NCBI RefSeq assembly: GCF_014633365.1 | Contig: NC_068351.1 | Location: 20,945,366 to 21,009,365, forward strand | DNA: 64,000 nt | Direction: 5' to 3' | Source: Diospyros lotus | Lineage: Eukaryota > Streptophyta > Magnoliopsida > Ericales > Ebenaceae | Shown: piece by piece, positions 11,530 through 24,200 of the stretch | Numbering within the stretch: position 1 is the first letter of the stretch | Layout of the letters: each line of letters begins with the position of its first letter | Notes under the pieces: model-generated | Seen by the model: the letters and a program-made list of their open reading frames with translations, nothing else | Told to the model about the DNA's origin: nothing | Databases searched by the model: none | Position numbers and translations under genes: made by a program

Positions 11530-11912
11530 CTCTCGACCACGCCGGAACAATATTTTAATACTTCTTAAGTTTTTAGAATTCTACTTGATTTAGGATTCAA
11601 TTTCATATTTCTACTTGATTTAGGATTCTACTTCATGTTGGATTAAGATTTATTTCTATTAGGATTCTAGTTGGATTTTGTTTTCCAAATATTAGATGGA
11701 TTTGGATTAGCCAAATACTATAAATATGCCTAGGATCTAGAGTTTGTAATCAAGTTTTTCTTAATCAAATTTCAGCAACCTATTTAGGTTTTTTTAGCAA
11801 AACAGTCTTGTTTTTGCGTCTTCTTGAAAGCCAAGCTTCGGCCATTGAAGTTTGCTCTTTCAAGGGTTTATTTTGGTGTGTTTTCTTCACACTCGCGCTA
11901 CACGCTGCGTCA
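11493..11912 (+). repeat. 3' LTR of the young gypsy element
   Basis: 420 bp, same length as the 5' LTR with a single visible base difference, followed by the AGGAA duplication. The gag-pol stop codon lies at 11527-11529 inside it. Confidence 0.96.
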
Positions 11913-11917
11913 AGGAA

Positions 11918-12441
11918 GAACAGGTCAGAGGGAGAAATGAACAAGTAAAGAAACCCGTGAACTGAGTGCAACTTGGAAATACCTTTCTAGTGTATGCATT
12001 TTTCCAAAAAAAATGGAAACTATTTTTTCAAACTAAAACATACGAAATGTTGTTTATTTTCGTTTTTCAAAATTTTGAGAGGAAAACTGAAAATTGGAAA
12101 TGGTAACAAAATCTAATGATCTCTTGATATATTTTACTTTTTGTGCTAGCACCTCTGTTTAACGTGGTATTCGTCTTTGGAAATTATTGATTACTTAAAA
12201 TGTTCTCTTCTCCTTTCTTTGCGCCCGTGCATGTGTGTAATATTTCTATAAGTTTTCATTTGCATTTGTTTTTGTTTTCTCTCCTTTTTATGTTTTTAGT
12301 CTCAGGCATACCATAAACTTATATGAAGACATGGTAAGATTGAAAGTAGCTTAAGCTTCACTTTATTTGGCCATAATACGTGAATGCTTAACTCTTTCTT
12401 TCAATGGGATTGGCTTTTCCACAAATTTTGCTTTCAGAAGC
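11918..12441. other. non-coding DNA between elements
   Basis: Continuation of the pre-insertion DNA from before 6540. No exon of eRF3 and no other frame could be recognised here. Confidence 0.5.
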
Positions 12442-12714
12442 TAAGGGCCTGTTCTCTTTAGCGTTTTCAACCTGTTTTCCATTTTCAGTTTTTCAAAACA
12501 CTCAAAACGCGTTTACTTACCTATTTTCAAAAATGCATTTTGCAAAACACACAAAAAATTTACACAGAAAACTCAAAACACTAAAATCACGTTTTGGCTG
12601 TTTTCAGCCAAAACCAACCCCTCAATCCAAAACACGGAAAACGGTAGTGTTTTCACATGCTTCTCTTCTCTTATCTTTCCCTTCAAGCTCAGTTGCCACC
12701 ACTATCACTGTCAT

Positions 12715-13040
12715 TCAGGCCCGCCACCACCATCATTGCCATCCACGCCCACTGCCGCCATCACCGCCACTGCCCAAATCACCTAGATTCGTCGCTGCCC
12801 TCCGCCCGCCACTACCCTCCACGCCACCGCCATCACTGCCATTGCCCTCCACGCCACCGCCGCCACTGCCATCCACGCCCACCACCGCCACTGCCCAAAT
12901 CGCATCGCCTGCCACTGCCCTCTGCTCGCCACCACTCATCATTGCCCTCCACTCCCAGATCTGCCACCGCCATCGCTCGCCACGCCCAAATCCGCCTGCC
13001 ACTTCCCTCCACTCTCAGATCCCCATCGCGCTCGCCACCG
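12715..13040. repeat. C-rich CCACCGCC low-complexity tract
   Basis: Imperfect repeats of CCACCGCCACTGCC and CCCTCCACGCC type. The tract resumes after the nested hAT element at 13700-13790. It gives Pro/His/Ser-rich frames in all phases and is not evidence of a gene. Confidence 0.7.
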
Positions 13041-13044
13041 CCTG

Positions 13045-13695
13045 TAGGGCTGTAAATGAGTCGAGCCGCTCATGAGCAGCTCGACGTTCGATTCGGTAAG
13101 GGCTTGTTCGTGTTCAGCTCGGTTCATAAACGAGCCGAGCTTGAGCACGATTTTAGAGCTCGAAATATAAACGAGTTGAGCTTCAGCAAGGCAAAGTTCG
13201 GCTCGTTAACTCGTGAGCAGGTTCGTTAATGAGTTCGTGAGCTGGCTCGTGAACAGGTTCATGAATAGGCTCATAAACATACTCGTTTATATAAAGCTCG
13301 TGAGTAGGCTCGTATATAATTAAAATACTTAATTTTTGAAAGTTAATGTTGTTGGTTTGATTAATGGATTGTTATTCTATGTGTTGGGTAATTTAAATAT
13401 AATTTTAAACGATCTTTTAATGAGCTTTTAAATATAATGTTAAATGAGCTTTTAAACAAGCTGCTCATGAATTGAGCTCGCGAACAAATTATCGAGCTGT
13501 CTCTTGAGCTTTTAAACGAGTTGCTCATGAACTGAGCTTGCGAACAAAATTATTGAGCAGGCTCGAGCTCAACAAGCCTTTAAACGAGCCGAGCCCAAAC
13601 AAGAATTTGAGCTCGAGCTCGAGCTTACCTATTTTTTGTTGAGCCGAGCTTGAGCAAGTTGAAGCTTGATTCGATTCGGTTCGATTACAGCCCTA
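13045..13695. mobile_element. non-autonomous hAT element with perfect TSD
   Basis: Ends TAGGGCTGTAA and TTACAGCCCTA are inverted repeats. The 8-bp target duplication ACCGCCTG is perfect (13037-13044 and 13696-13703), the hAT signature. The interior is filled with GAGCTCG / CGAGCTC / GAGCCGAGC motifs in both orientations, likely subterminal transposase-binding repeats. No coding frame. Confidence 0.88.
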
Positions 13696-14279
13696 ACCGC
13701 CTGCCATCCACGCCCACCACCGCCCTCTTACCATTCTGCCATATCTTCTATGCCATTTCTTCCTTCCACTGCCCTCCACGCCCATTAATATAATTTTTTT
13801 TATTAATTTTCTTTTCAATTATATTTTTAAATTTTGAATAAATAAATATTTTACTAATTTATGATTTATAATTTATTTTAATATTTATGTTGTGAATAAT
13901 TTAATATAAATTTATTATGAAATTAATAGTTGAGTCAAATTAAAAATGACTTTAGAATGTATTTTGTAATTTTAATACAATTAAATCATTAGTTATCTCT
14001 TATATTATATTTTAAAATTTTTAAATTAATTTATAATTTATTAATAAATTTTTATAATTTACTTTGAATCAAATTTCTTAAATAAAATATCATAAAATAA
14101 GATTTTACAAAATTTCAAAGTAAACGCATTTTTCAGTTTTCTGTTTTGAGAAACAATTTTTCAGAATGACAAAAAGAACGTGTTTTTAAAAATTTCAAAA
14201 CAGACACTCAAAACACAAAACTGAAAATGAATTTAAAACTCAAAACTGAAAATTGAAACACAAAGAAAACACCACGTAA

Positions 14280-15180
14280 TGGTTTCACTGGTGTGATTTC
14301 ATTAGCAATTGCAACATTATTTCTTTCCATCAAATATTAATTTCCTAAATTCCTATAAGGCTGGAGAAACTATTTTGAACTTGGGCATGCACTAGAAGCC
14401 AAATTGGTGTCCATCTTAGAATATTGGAATGCCTATAAAGGTTCGTTTTCATGTTTGGACAATGTAGTTAGCCTTGTCTGTACTTTGTAAGGCACTTTTA
14501 GACTAAATGAGGAAGAAATTAATAGAATACTAGCATTATTTATTTGTTTTCATATTCTATCTGCATTATAAGAGAATGCCAGTCTTCTTCTCCATAGCAC
14601 CCTCAATTTGTCAGCCACTGGTTTCAGAAAATTTACAATTTGTATTGTGTTATCCTTATTGTTTCCAATTTCCTAATTGTGTTTCAGAGTATACTTCTCA
14701 TACTCTGCTCTTTTTGTTCTTCTGCAGAAGGAATTTTTTATCTAATTGATGATGTTTTGTTGTCATATATTTATTTCTGAATTGCCTTCTTGTTATTTTG
14801 GTACCTCACTCTAGAATCTAGATCCATTTATTTTAAATCATGAAAAATTATGGGATGCTTAACTAATTTTTTTTTTTTTTTTCATGATCCATTTACTTCA
14901 AAATAGTAAGATGTGTAGAGGTTCATTCTGTGTATTGATTTTTATGTTCTTGGGGATTTTTCATCAGCAGTGGATACCATATGTTTTTCTTTTTCTTTTT
15001 TCTCTTTTTATTAAGGATATCATAGATGTTATGTCATTAATTGGTGTATTTTGTACACACATGATCTTCATTGTCCAGAATATGCTGTATTGGGCATTTA
15101 ATTATATGATAAGTATGGCATGAATGGTCCTTTGCTATTTAATTGTTGCATTTTAATTGCTGTCCTCCCTGATGTTCTAG
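14280..15180. other. eRF3 intron sequence upstream of the first visible exon
   Basis: AT-rich intron-like DNA ending in a clean acceptor (GATGTTCTAG at 15180). I looked here for the upstream P-loop exon (GHVDAGKST-type coding) and did not find it. Confidence 0.6.
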
Positions 15181-15226
15181 GTATATGGCATATATTATGG
15201 ACACTAATGAGGAAGAGAGGGTTAAG
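15181..15226 (+). CDS. ERF3: eRF3 exon A
   Basis: The first base completes a Trp codon; the rest reads [15 protein letters not shown], the switch I region. Acceptor TTCTAG, donor GTATTA. 46 nt. Confidence 0.9.
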
Positions 15227-18200
15227 GTATTAGTCCTTTGTCTAGTTTTTTATTATTAAAATCTGAGCTTTTCTCTATGATATTATTTTTTAATTCTAGC
15301 GAATGCATTGTTCATTTTTTATTATTTCCAAAATGGTTATGCTTAAAAACCAAAATTTATTCTGTCTTATTTATCTGTTAATTTTGTAATATTGCTCTAG
15401 GGTATAACAGTTGAAGTTGGAAGAGCACATTTTGAAACAGAAAGTACAAGATTTACGATTCTGGATGCACCAGTAAGCTGCTTTCTTCAGATATATCTAT
15501 CTATCTATCTATCTATCTATTTCTATTTAGTGTAAGGGTTGACCTATTCATGTAAGTACAAATATTTTTTTGTTTCATTTCCATGGAAATGGCTCATTTC
15601 CTAAGAAATCAAATATAACATTACTAGGAAGTCAAAATTGCAATGCTTTCACTAAAATGTTCCAATATACTCCAACATAATATGAAACATTCAGAAATTG
15701 TAACAAATTTCTACAACATTGGGAAGAACTAGCGGAGGTCATTTTTTATCGATCTATTTCATTATTAAAATAATTTGAGAAGGAAAATATAATGTTAATA
15801 TCTATTAGAAAGTTTAAGGTAGATGAGAGGCATAAAGTCTGCAAAAAATTGTGTATCATGTATTCCCTTGTTTTATTAGTATATGTAAGTAATTTCTTAT
15901 ATGAGTTATAATTAGTCTCTTTTAACATCTTACCACTACAACAGTTTGGTGTTTTTGTAAACCTATTTCTCATCTAAGAAATTGAAAGTTTTAGTATCAT
16001 TTTCTTTTATTGAGCTTCATACTTGCCATCGTTATAGAACATAAAATTAGCCATGTTTCACAAAGGACCTCTGAAATATTGGGAATGTTGTTTCCTTTGT
16101 TTATAATTTGTATTGTAATTGTTGATATCTTTGTAAATTTTATTTAATTGGAATCTTATATGTAGCCGAACAGAAAAAAGAATGCATAGATCCCAAAAAG
16201 AAAATAGTTAAATTCTCTTCTCTAAGCTTTTATAAACGTTGTAGAACAAGGAGTCTAGAATAAAATTTACCAAGTTAGAGAGAGGATCTTGAGAAAAGAG
16301 AAAGGCAAAATAGATCTGAAACACTGCCTAAAGTGACTGGTTCTTCAGCCAAACAAGGGCTGGCATCTGGTTAAGCAGCCATGAACGAGGAAGACAATTA
16401 TTCTGATAGTAAAACTGTTGAAAATCAACCCTAGGGAAAACATTACAACTGTTAAATAGTCCTCCTAACTTAACCCACAAGGCTTGGGGTTTAGTTTCCT
16501 AATTCTGTTGGGCTAGATACCTTCTGCTACTCCTAGGCCCATAAGGAAAACATAGGCTTTAAGATAAGACTCTAAAACCATATCAACATAGTCTGAACCC
16601 AAATAAAAATAACATAACTAGAGAGCTGCGAGAATAATAAAATATGCAAAATTACCAAATATCCCTGCATATATATATTTTTAATTGCTCCTACATCGAT
16701 TCCCTCAAGGTGAAGAGAAGCTTGGCTCTGATGAGAAAATGTGGATATACTGGTCATAAATGGTAGGATCAATCCTCTTCAGTTCCTCTTCTGAAATCCA
16801 AGTGCTTTTAGTTGGAGATTTCCCTACCCATTTGATAAGATATCTGCGATATTGATTCCCCCTTCTGGATTGTGCCTCTCTCATGTCAAGAACTTCATCA
16901 ATTACCTCTTTTGGCTTCTTTTAACATTAAACATAGGACTAATCTGAAGATCATCTGGCAGTTCCATCACATAAGCATTGGAGCTTATTTTCTTCAAAAT
17001 TTTGAATGGACTAATTTTTCTTGAAAACAGCTTATGGTAGGCTCCTTTTGGAAACCTCTCCTTTCTAAGATGCACCGACACTTGGTCACCCTCAGTGAAC
17101 TCCTTGAAGCGTTGATGCTAGTTTGCTCCTTTGCACTTCTTAGCTTTAATTTTAGTTCTTTCCTCATCATGTATATAGCGAATATGGTCAGCATATGCTG
17201 CTTTGTCTTCGCTGATCCTAGCTTCCTGTAGTAAAAGAACAAGATCCAGACATGTTGAGGTTTATGCCTGTAGGCACCTCAAAAGGAGTTTTCTCGGTTG
17301 TGCGATTGACAAAGTTATTAAAGGCAAATTTAACTTGAGGTAGAATCATGTCTTGTGTCTTCACATAATCTCTGACAAGACAATGGAGCAAATTTTGAAG
17401 ATTTTGGTTAGTCACTTCTGTTTGTCCATCTGTTTGTGGATGACAAGTGCTAGAATATTGCAATTGTGTCCCCAATTTCATCCACAAAGTATGCCAAAAA
17501 GGCCCCATGAACCTCACATCTCTATCTAACACAATTGAACTAGGAATTCCATGCAAGCACCCCCCTTCTTTGAAAAATAAATCAGCCACATGAGATGCAT
17601 CTGCAGTCCTAGAACAAGGAATAAAGTGTGTCATTTTGGAAAAACGGTTAACTACAATAGTATAGAATCATACCCCGTAGTTGTCTTTGGAAGTCTAAGC
17701 ACAAAATCCATGCTAACATGAATCCAAGAAGAGGGAGCAACTGGTAATGGAGTATAGTCCAGTGTTTTGTGAATTCCCTTTAGCAATTGGTAGACCCTGC
17801 ATTGCCTCACTAACCTTTCAACATCACGACTCATTCTTGGCCAATAATAACGTTCTGCTACCATAGCCAAAGTCTTGTCACTCCCAAAATGCCCTCCTAA
17901 ACCACCACCATGCAGCTCCCTTATAATTTTCTCTCTCAAGGTCCCTTCAGGTATGCACAATTGGTTCCCATGAAACAAAAATCCATCATGCATAAGAAAC
18001 GGGTGAGAAGTTGCCGCTACACTTGAATGTTGTAAGTCTCTAATTATATGGCTGAAAAACAGATCACTCATGTATTGACCCCTAAGTTTTTCAAAGCCAA
18101 TAAGTTGAGTGTAAAGTAGTTAGCAAGAAAGATCTTTGACTGAGTGCATTTGCCACTCCATTTGATGCTCCAGATTTGTATTTGACAGTGAAAGTAAACT

Positions 18201-21200
18201 ATTGAAGGAATGAACTCTAGGGTGCATGTCTTGGGATCAACTTCTTTTGAGAATTGAGCTACTGAAGAGCCTCGTGATCTGTATAGACAACAAAATCTTG
18301 ATGCAGCAGATACTGTTGCCTATGGTGTAGAGCACGAACCAAGGAATAGTACTCCAAGCCACTGGTCTGTTTTCTTGATTGAGAACTTCCCTATTCCCAT
18401 GTGGGATGCATCACACTCAACGAATAACTTGTTGAAATCTGGTAGAACTAGGACAGGAGAGCCTGGGTCATGGCTATTTTGATTTGATTGAAGGCCTTTT
18501 CTGCTTTTGTTGTCCACAAAAACTCTGTTCCTTTGGGGTAGTCTGTTATAGACCCATAATTGAATTGAAATTACGAATGAATTGTCAATAAAAAGATGTC
18601 AACCCATCAAAGCTACGAACTTTTGCAACCGAGGTGAAGGCCAATTGATTATAGCTTTTATTTTGGCTGGTTCAGGTTTCAAACCTTCAGCTGAAACGAT
18701 GAAGCTTGAAAACACCACATTGTTGTGCAGAAAGGAGCACTTTTTCAAGTTAACATATGTCATGACCCAAGTAGTAATTAAAGGGCAATATAGTAATAGT
18801 TTTATAATAGTATTTAGGAGATATTTTAGAAGCACATAGGGTGCATGTGCTAGGCCGCTATTGAGCTTGTAATGCCTATATAAGGCTACTGCTATTGGTT
18901 TGTTGGGGTATACTGAAAAATTATGGAATTGAAATTCTAATTTCTTCTCTCTACCATTCTTCCTCTCTCGTTCTTCTTCCTCTCTCTTATGCTCTTCTAT
19001 CTCTCCCTCATTTCTCTCTACATCCTTCCCCCATTTCTGTCCAAATATCCCTTTAAACTTTCTGTCCCTAATCCTAAGCCTCTTGGATCCCTTCAAATGC
19101 CAATTTCAGCTCATCATGAACCCTAGGTTCATGACAAATGGTATTAGAGCAGTCCATCCTCAGTAGTGATTCTGTTGCAGCTCCGATTTGAAGGCGAATC
19201 CGATTGGGGCTTAGCAGTGTGCTGCTCATCTGGATTGGAAGGTGATTCCGACCAGAGCCAACCGTTCCTCGGTTGTAAATTCAATCATTTTTGTAAGTGA
19301 GTTGGTCCATTTTTGTTGGTCGTAATTTCTGTCGCCAATTCATAGCGGAGCCAGCGACCTCTGTTAATCGCAACAGAGCTGACGGTCTGAGCAGCCGAAT
19401 AGAGGTGGGTCGACCGGCGAGCACACTGGAGGCAACGCGAACTGACGGTCATTCATGAGAAGCAACAGTCTGTCGAAGGTGACGCGGTTTGGTTGGGCGA
19501 TTGGAGGTTGATACGGACGACCAAGAGATCGCGACTAGTGCAGGAGTTCCGAGCGATTGCGATTGTGCAGTGGGTTTTTGGCGATCCTGGTTTGGGTTAG
19601 GAAGTGGGTGTCGCGGCCATTGTCAAATTATAGTCGGTGATTGGGCAGAGCCAGGGGAAGGAAGCTTTGATGCAACACGGGCTGGGCTGTCATTGGCAAG
19701 AAGTTTGTGATTAGTAGTGATCGTGACTGGAGCGGACAGACAATGAAGCTTCTGACCGGTGCGTTGTTGGTGCTGCGACTAACTTGCCATAAGCTAAAGC
19801 AGATTCAAGGCCAGGCGATTGTGAACTGGACGACGTCACTGAGAGGGGCAACTTGTAGGAGGCTGATTAAATCTTTTGCCATTGAATTGGATCTGGACGA
19901 ATCTAGGTAGAATTGCTTAAATTTCGAAGCAACTTGAAGCGGTGTAGGAGACGGGTGATTTTCGAAAAATTGATTTCGATGCCTGGGATGATAGATGGCT
20001 GTCGTAGCACTGAGGTTTGGAGTTCGAGAGGCAGACTTCATCAGCAAGCTAACCAGGTGAATTCTGATCCGTTTAGACTATTACCAGCTAACATGGTTAA
20101 TTTCCAAGCGATAGAACAACCCTCGGTTTGGACGTGCGAATTTGGGGGGCGAAGCAAGGTGGACAGAGTTCCAGTTTCTTGGCAGGTGGCTGGTTTCGCC
20201 CGTGAAAGTTCTACCAAGATAGATAATATACACGTGAGGCCGTGGGAGATTCAATTGCAATAGAAGAAAGCTTCCTTTTCAGTTGGAATGGAGCCTCAAT
20301 GGCAGCCAAAGAACGCTGCATTTTCAGTTGGTAGCAACAAGGAACAGAAGAAGGGGATCAACCAAGTTGACAAGGAGACAAGAAGTGTAATACATGAAGA
20401 GTGCAAGGAATTCGGTCGAATGTTTCGCGAGAAGCTACAGGAGTTTGCAATGATACTGATTAAGAAGTATCATTACAACTTTTCAGCGGAATGCTTTGAT
20501 GATTATCATGGAAGTTTTAACTAGTGTTCTAAAACGCGCTAGTCGTTAGTCGGGCGCCAGACTGGGGCCTAGCGCCTAGGACGCCTAGGCGGGGCTTAGG
20601 CAGGGCCTAGGCGGACTGTTGTTTTTTTTTTTTTTTTTAATTTTTGATGTAATTTCATGTTAGTTTTAGATAAATCAAAGTTAAAGACAAATGAAACTTA
20701 TATAAACAGATTAGATGTACTAGTTGACAGAGAGATTTATATATATATATGTTTATATATATAAATAATAAATAATATATTTTTATATATATATAAATGG
20801 TGCCAAGGTATTGTTTTGTATTTTGGCGTTTTGGCCGCCTGGGCCGCCTAGACATCGCCTCGGCCGCTTAGGCCCTGCCTGGGCCGCCGCCTAGACCCGG
20901 TTAATTGGGCCCGACGCCTAGGATGCCGATTTGCATGTATTCGGGGCGGCAAAGGTTCGCCTAACGCCTAGGCGGCGCCTAGGCAGCGTTTTTGAACACT
21001 GGTTTTAACAAAGAGGAATTCCTAAAAATGGAGCAGCAGGAGGAGAAGCTGAAAGAAAGAGCAAACAAGTAAGCAAGGAGCATTGATCATTTTATGGAAG
21101 AGTTGGAGCATGAATCAAAAATGAAGGAAAGGCGGAACCAGGAGCGTGGTGAGCACTACAATAAAAATTCTGCCCCATCCAACCGAAATGATGAGCTGCC

Positions 21201-24200
21201 AAATGATTTTAAACCAGATGGGAAGCCTGGATCAGTTGATAATGGAGATCTGCAAGCTACTAAGCTTAATGTTGGAAATTTGTCTCCTCAGGTGAATGAA
21301 AATTCAGTTATTAAACAAGCAATAAATCATGTTGGGACTAAAGAACCATTGGCTGGAATTGAAGAAAACTTGTCAAGGGTAACTAATGATTCTAAAGAAG
21401 CAAAGAGAGGTTATAAAGACATCAGTTTAGGCCAAATTTTGCAAGAGAAAGAAGCTAAAAATTGTGTTGAGAATCAGTCTACAAATCAGATTGATGATGA
21501 GAACTGCTATGAAGATGGCCTACTTGTAGCTGAAATATCTTCCAATGTTGTTAAGGTATGTAGAACTGATCCTAAAATGTGCCACAATGTTACTGTAAAT
21601 TTTGAGGTTGAGGAGCAACATCAATTGAAGGCTGAAGGACTGCAAGTTTCAGCTGTTACCTGTGACCAGAAGCAGCTAAATTCAATGAAGGCACTAGATG
21701 AGGATATATTGATTGGATTTGGCATTATATTGGATCCTCAATCTATGGGTACAAGCTATCTTAATTTGGTAGCTATCACCAACCCATGGGAAATGGTATG
21801 TCGCTCCTTGGAGGAAGATGCAGCTTTGATTACACTGATTATCATTTTTGTTTCAGTTGAGGAGTATCCAAGAACAAAGAAGAAGCAGCCTAGAAAGGGG
21901 ATGATAAAAGAAAGAACAACCAAGCTAGAGAGAGTTGGTATTGGTTGAGGAGCAATGGCTAAAATTGTTGTAAGTTATTGGGGACAAGAACTCTCTCAAG
22001 GAGAGGGGAATTGTCATGACCCAAGTAGTAATTAAAGGGCAATATAGTAATAGTATTATAATAATAGTTAGGAGATACTTTAGAAGCACATTGGGTGCAT
22101 GTGCTAGGTCGCTATTGAGCTTGTAATGCCTATATAAGGCTACTGCTATTGGTTTGTTGGGGTATGCTGAAAAATTATGAGATTGAAATTTCTAATTTCT
22201 CTTCTCTACCATTCTTCCTCTCTCTTCTGTTCGTCTATCTCTCCCTCATTTCTCTCTACATCCTTCGCCCATTTCTGTCCAAATATCCCTTTAAACTTTC
22301 TGTCCCTAATCCTAAGCCTCTTGGATCCCTTCGAATGCCAATTTCAGCCCTGTCATGAACCCTAGGTTCATGACAGCATAGAGCTTCTCTATATGAAGAA
22401 CTTCCATGACTTGTCTTAGATGGTTCAAATGCTCAGTTTTGTCACAACTAAAAATAAGTATATCATCGAAATAAGCAACAAATGAATTAAGAAAAGGTCT
22501 TAATACCTTTATCATCACTCCCATGAAAGTACTGGGTGCATTGGGAAGACTAAAAGCATGACCAATCATTCAAATAATTCATCTGGTGTCTTAAATGTTG
22601 TCTCCACTCATCCCCACTATGAATCTGGACTTGAATGGTACCCATTCCTCAGATCCAGCTTTGAAAAAATTGTTCATCCCATTAGAACATTGAACATCTC
22701 TTCAAACTTTGGAATGGGGAACCTGTATTTCACAGTAATTTTGTTAATTTCACGGCTGTCTATGCAGATCCTCCATGAACCATCTTTCTTTGGTGTTAGC
22801 AGCACTGAGACAACACAAGGGCTTGTTCTTTCTCTTACCAGTCCCTTTACAATCAAGTCTTCTACTTGGCACCTCATCTCAGTCCTTTGTTGAGGTGGCA
22901 TACTATAGGCTGCCTTATTTGGTAATGATGCTCCTGGAATCAGGTCAATTGCATGTTGTATATCTTGCATTGGGGGTAACCCTTTAGGCAACTCTTCACT
23001 AACAAGCTCTTGAAAACCACCCAAAAGCTTCTTCTTAATTTCAAGTCGTAGTGGAGATTCTTCTTCCCTTTTGCTCTTTCCAATTCTATCAACCAATTCT
23101 ATCATCCCACGCTCTTTGCTCTCCTTTTCAAATCTTCCAGCCTTGAGAAAACAATTAACCCTGCTGTCAATCGGTTTCTAACTAGCTCGTTCCACCTTTA
23201 AAGGATGTAGTGTGAATGTCTTTCCATCCTTTTTGGAAAGTGTATGTATTAGGTGTGGAAAGATGCTTCATATTCCGATCATATAGCCATGGTCTTCCCA
23301 ATAGAATGTGATACATCCATAGGAACTATGTCATACCAAACTTCATCTTTGTAGTCATTTATCAATTCTGAACTGCACCAAGCACCTTGAATAACGGGTA
23401 CTTCACTCCCTTTTTGAACCCAAGAAAGGATGGGGATGCTTCTCTATTGGCAACTTCAGTTTTTCCACTGACTCTTTGGCAATTATGTTTTCACTCTGCC
23501 ATTATCAACAATAACATTAGACAACTTTCCCCCACAAGAAATTCTAGTGTGGAATATACTGTGCCCCCTCTCATCTCCAGCCTCCTCAACGTTAGGTGTT
23601 GTCATCACATGCCTTGCCACCAAGCTCTCACCTTCCACAGGAAGCATGTCAATTCTTTCATCTATCTCATCATAATAACAGCTGGAAGAAATTGTACTCC
23701 TCCACACTAAGCTCTCTTTGTTTTTGCCTATGGAACTCCTTGTATAGGTCTGTCATATAATCAGCTGGCAAGAAATTGTTTCCTGAGTTTTGCTTTCATT
23801 GTCTCCTAAGTTTGAATTATGGTCTTTCCTTGCCTTTCACTCTGTTCCCCCAACTTCTTACACCAATGAAGGGCAATTCTCTTCAGTTTCAGCTTCACAA
23901 ACAGAACCGTCCTCTCTTCAGCCATCGGCTTCCATTCAAAATAAGTCTCCAAAGTGGATTCCCAATCAAGGAAATCTTCAGCGTGCATCTTACCATAAAA
24001 ATCTGAAACATCAACACGAATACCATAATTCAGATATGGAGCTCTTGCTGCCTGCTCTCTAATCCACAGTGCTCGGGCTGATCACGAATCATGGGATCAT
24101 GGGAGGGCTTAATGTGCTCATCATCATTCCCAATATCTCTACGTAGGGATTCATGATCACCTTTTGGTGCCTCTCCAAAAGTTTCTAACTGTTCTCTACA

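Larger units (their letters stand above)
6545..11912 (+). mobile_element. complete young Ty3/gypsy retrotransposon
   Basis: 5368 bp with two 420-bp LTRs, a primer-binding site, a single open gag-pol frame, a purine tract and a perfect 5-bp target duplication AGGAA (6540-6544 and 11913-11917). By eye the two LTRs differ at one base (CACACTG versus CACGCTG near the right end). All structural and coding parts needed for autonomy are present. The frame has the standard order gag, protease, RT, RNase H, integrase, and runs 37 bp into the 3' LTR. The near-identity of the LTRs means the insertion is recent. Confidence 0.97.
12445..14276. mobile_element. candidate Harbinger-like non-autonomous transposon
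   Basis: The left end GGGCCTGTTCTCTTTAGCG and the right end ..AAAGAAAACACCACG are imperfect inverted repeats. Subterminal TTTTCAGTTTT / AAAACTGAAAA blocks recur at both ends. Both sides carry TAA (12442-12444 and 14277-14279), the 3-bp target duplication expected for PIF/Harbinger. The interior holds a C-rich CCACCGCC low-complexity tract (12715-13040) and a nested hAT element (13045-13695). The long frames here are compositional artefacts. A hAT or Mutator assignment is not excluded. Confidence 0.5.
18758..22375 (+). mobile_element. non-autonomous LTR retrotransposon with unrecognised ORF (copy 1)
   Basis: LTRs 18758-19136 and 22013-22375 share the ends TGTCATGA..TCATGACA. There is a primer-binding site after the left LTR and a purine tract before the right. 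Flanks ACATA and GCATA are a near-perfect 5-bp duplication. The interior (about 2.9 kb, of which 480 bp is an inserted MITE) has no gag, protease, RT or integrase; it carries pieces of a protein also found in the copy at 35963-39912. Confidence 0.88.

Noticed and set aside
12404..13075. 223-codon plus-strand frame rich in Pro, His and Ser
   Set aside because: It runs across the CCACCGCC low-complexity tract and into the nested hAT end; equally long frames exist in other phases. Composition, not coding.
4340..15180. Upstream P-loop exon of eRF3
   Set aside because: No GHVDAGKST-like coding stretch was found in the non-element parts of this interval; it must lie left of the window.
15181..15472. 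HBS1 or EF-1alpha instead of eRF3
   Set aside because: [37 protein letters not shown] and the C-terminal [17 protein letters not shown] fit eRF3 specifically.
18599..19096. 165-codon minus-strand frame as a single gene
   Set aside because: It fuses chromovirus RT (18599-18757) to antisense LTR sequence of the inserted element; the fusion is accidental.
22312..22569. Minus-strand frame ending in [19 protein letters not shown]
   Set aside because: The tail is antisense to the 3' LTR of the inserted element; only the part above 22376 is RT.
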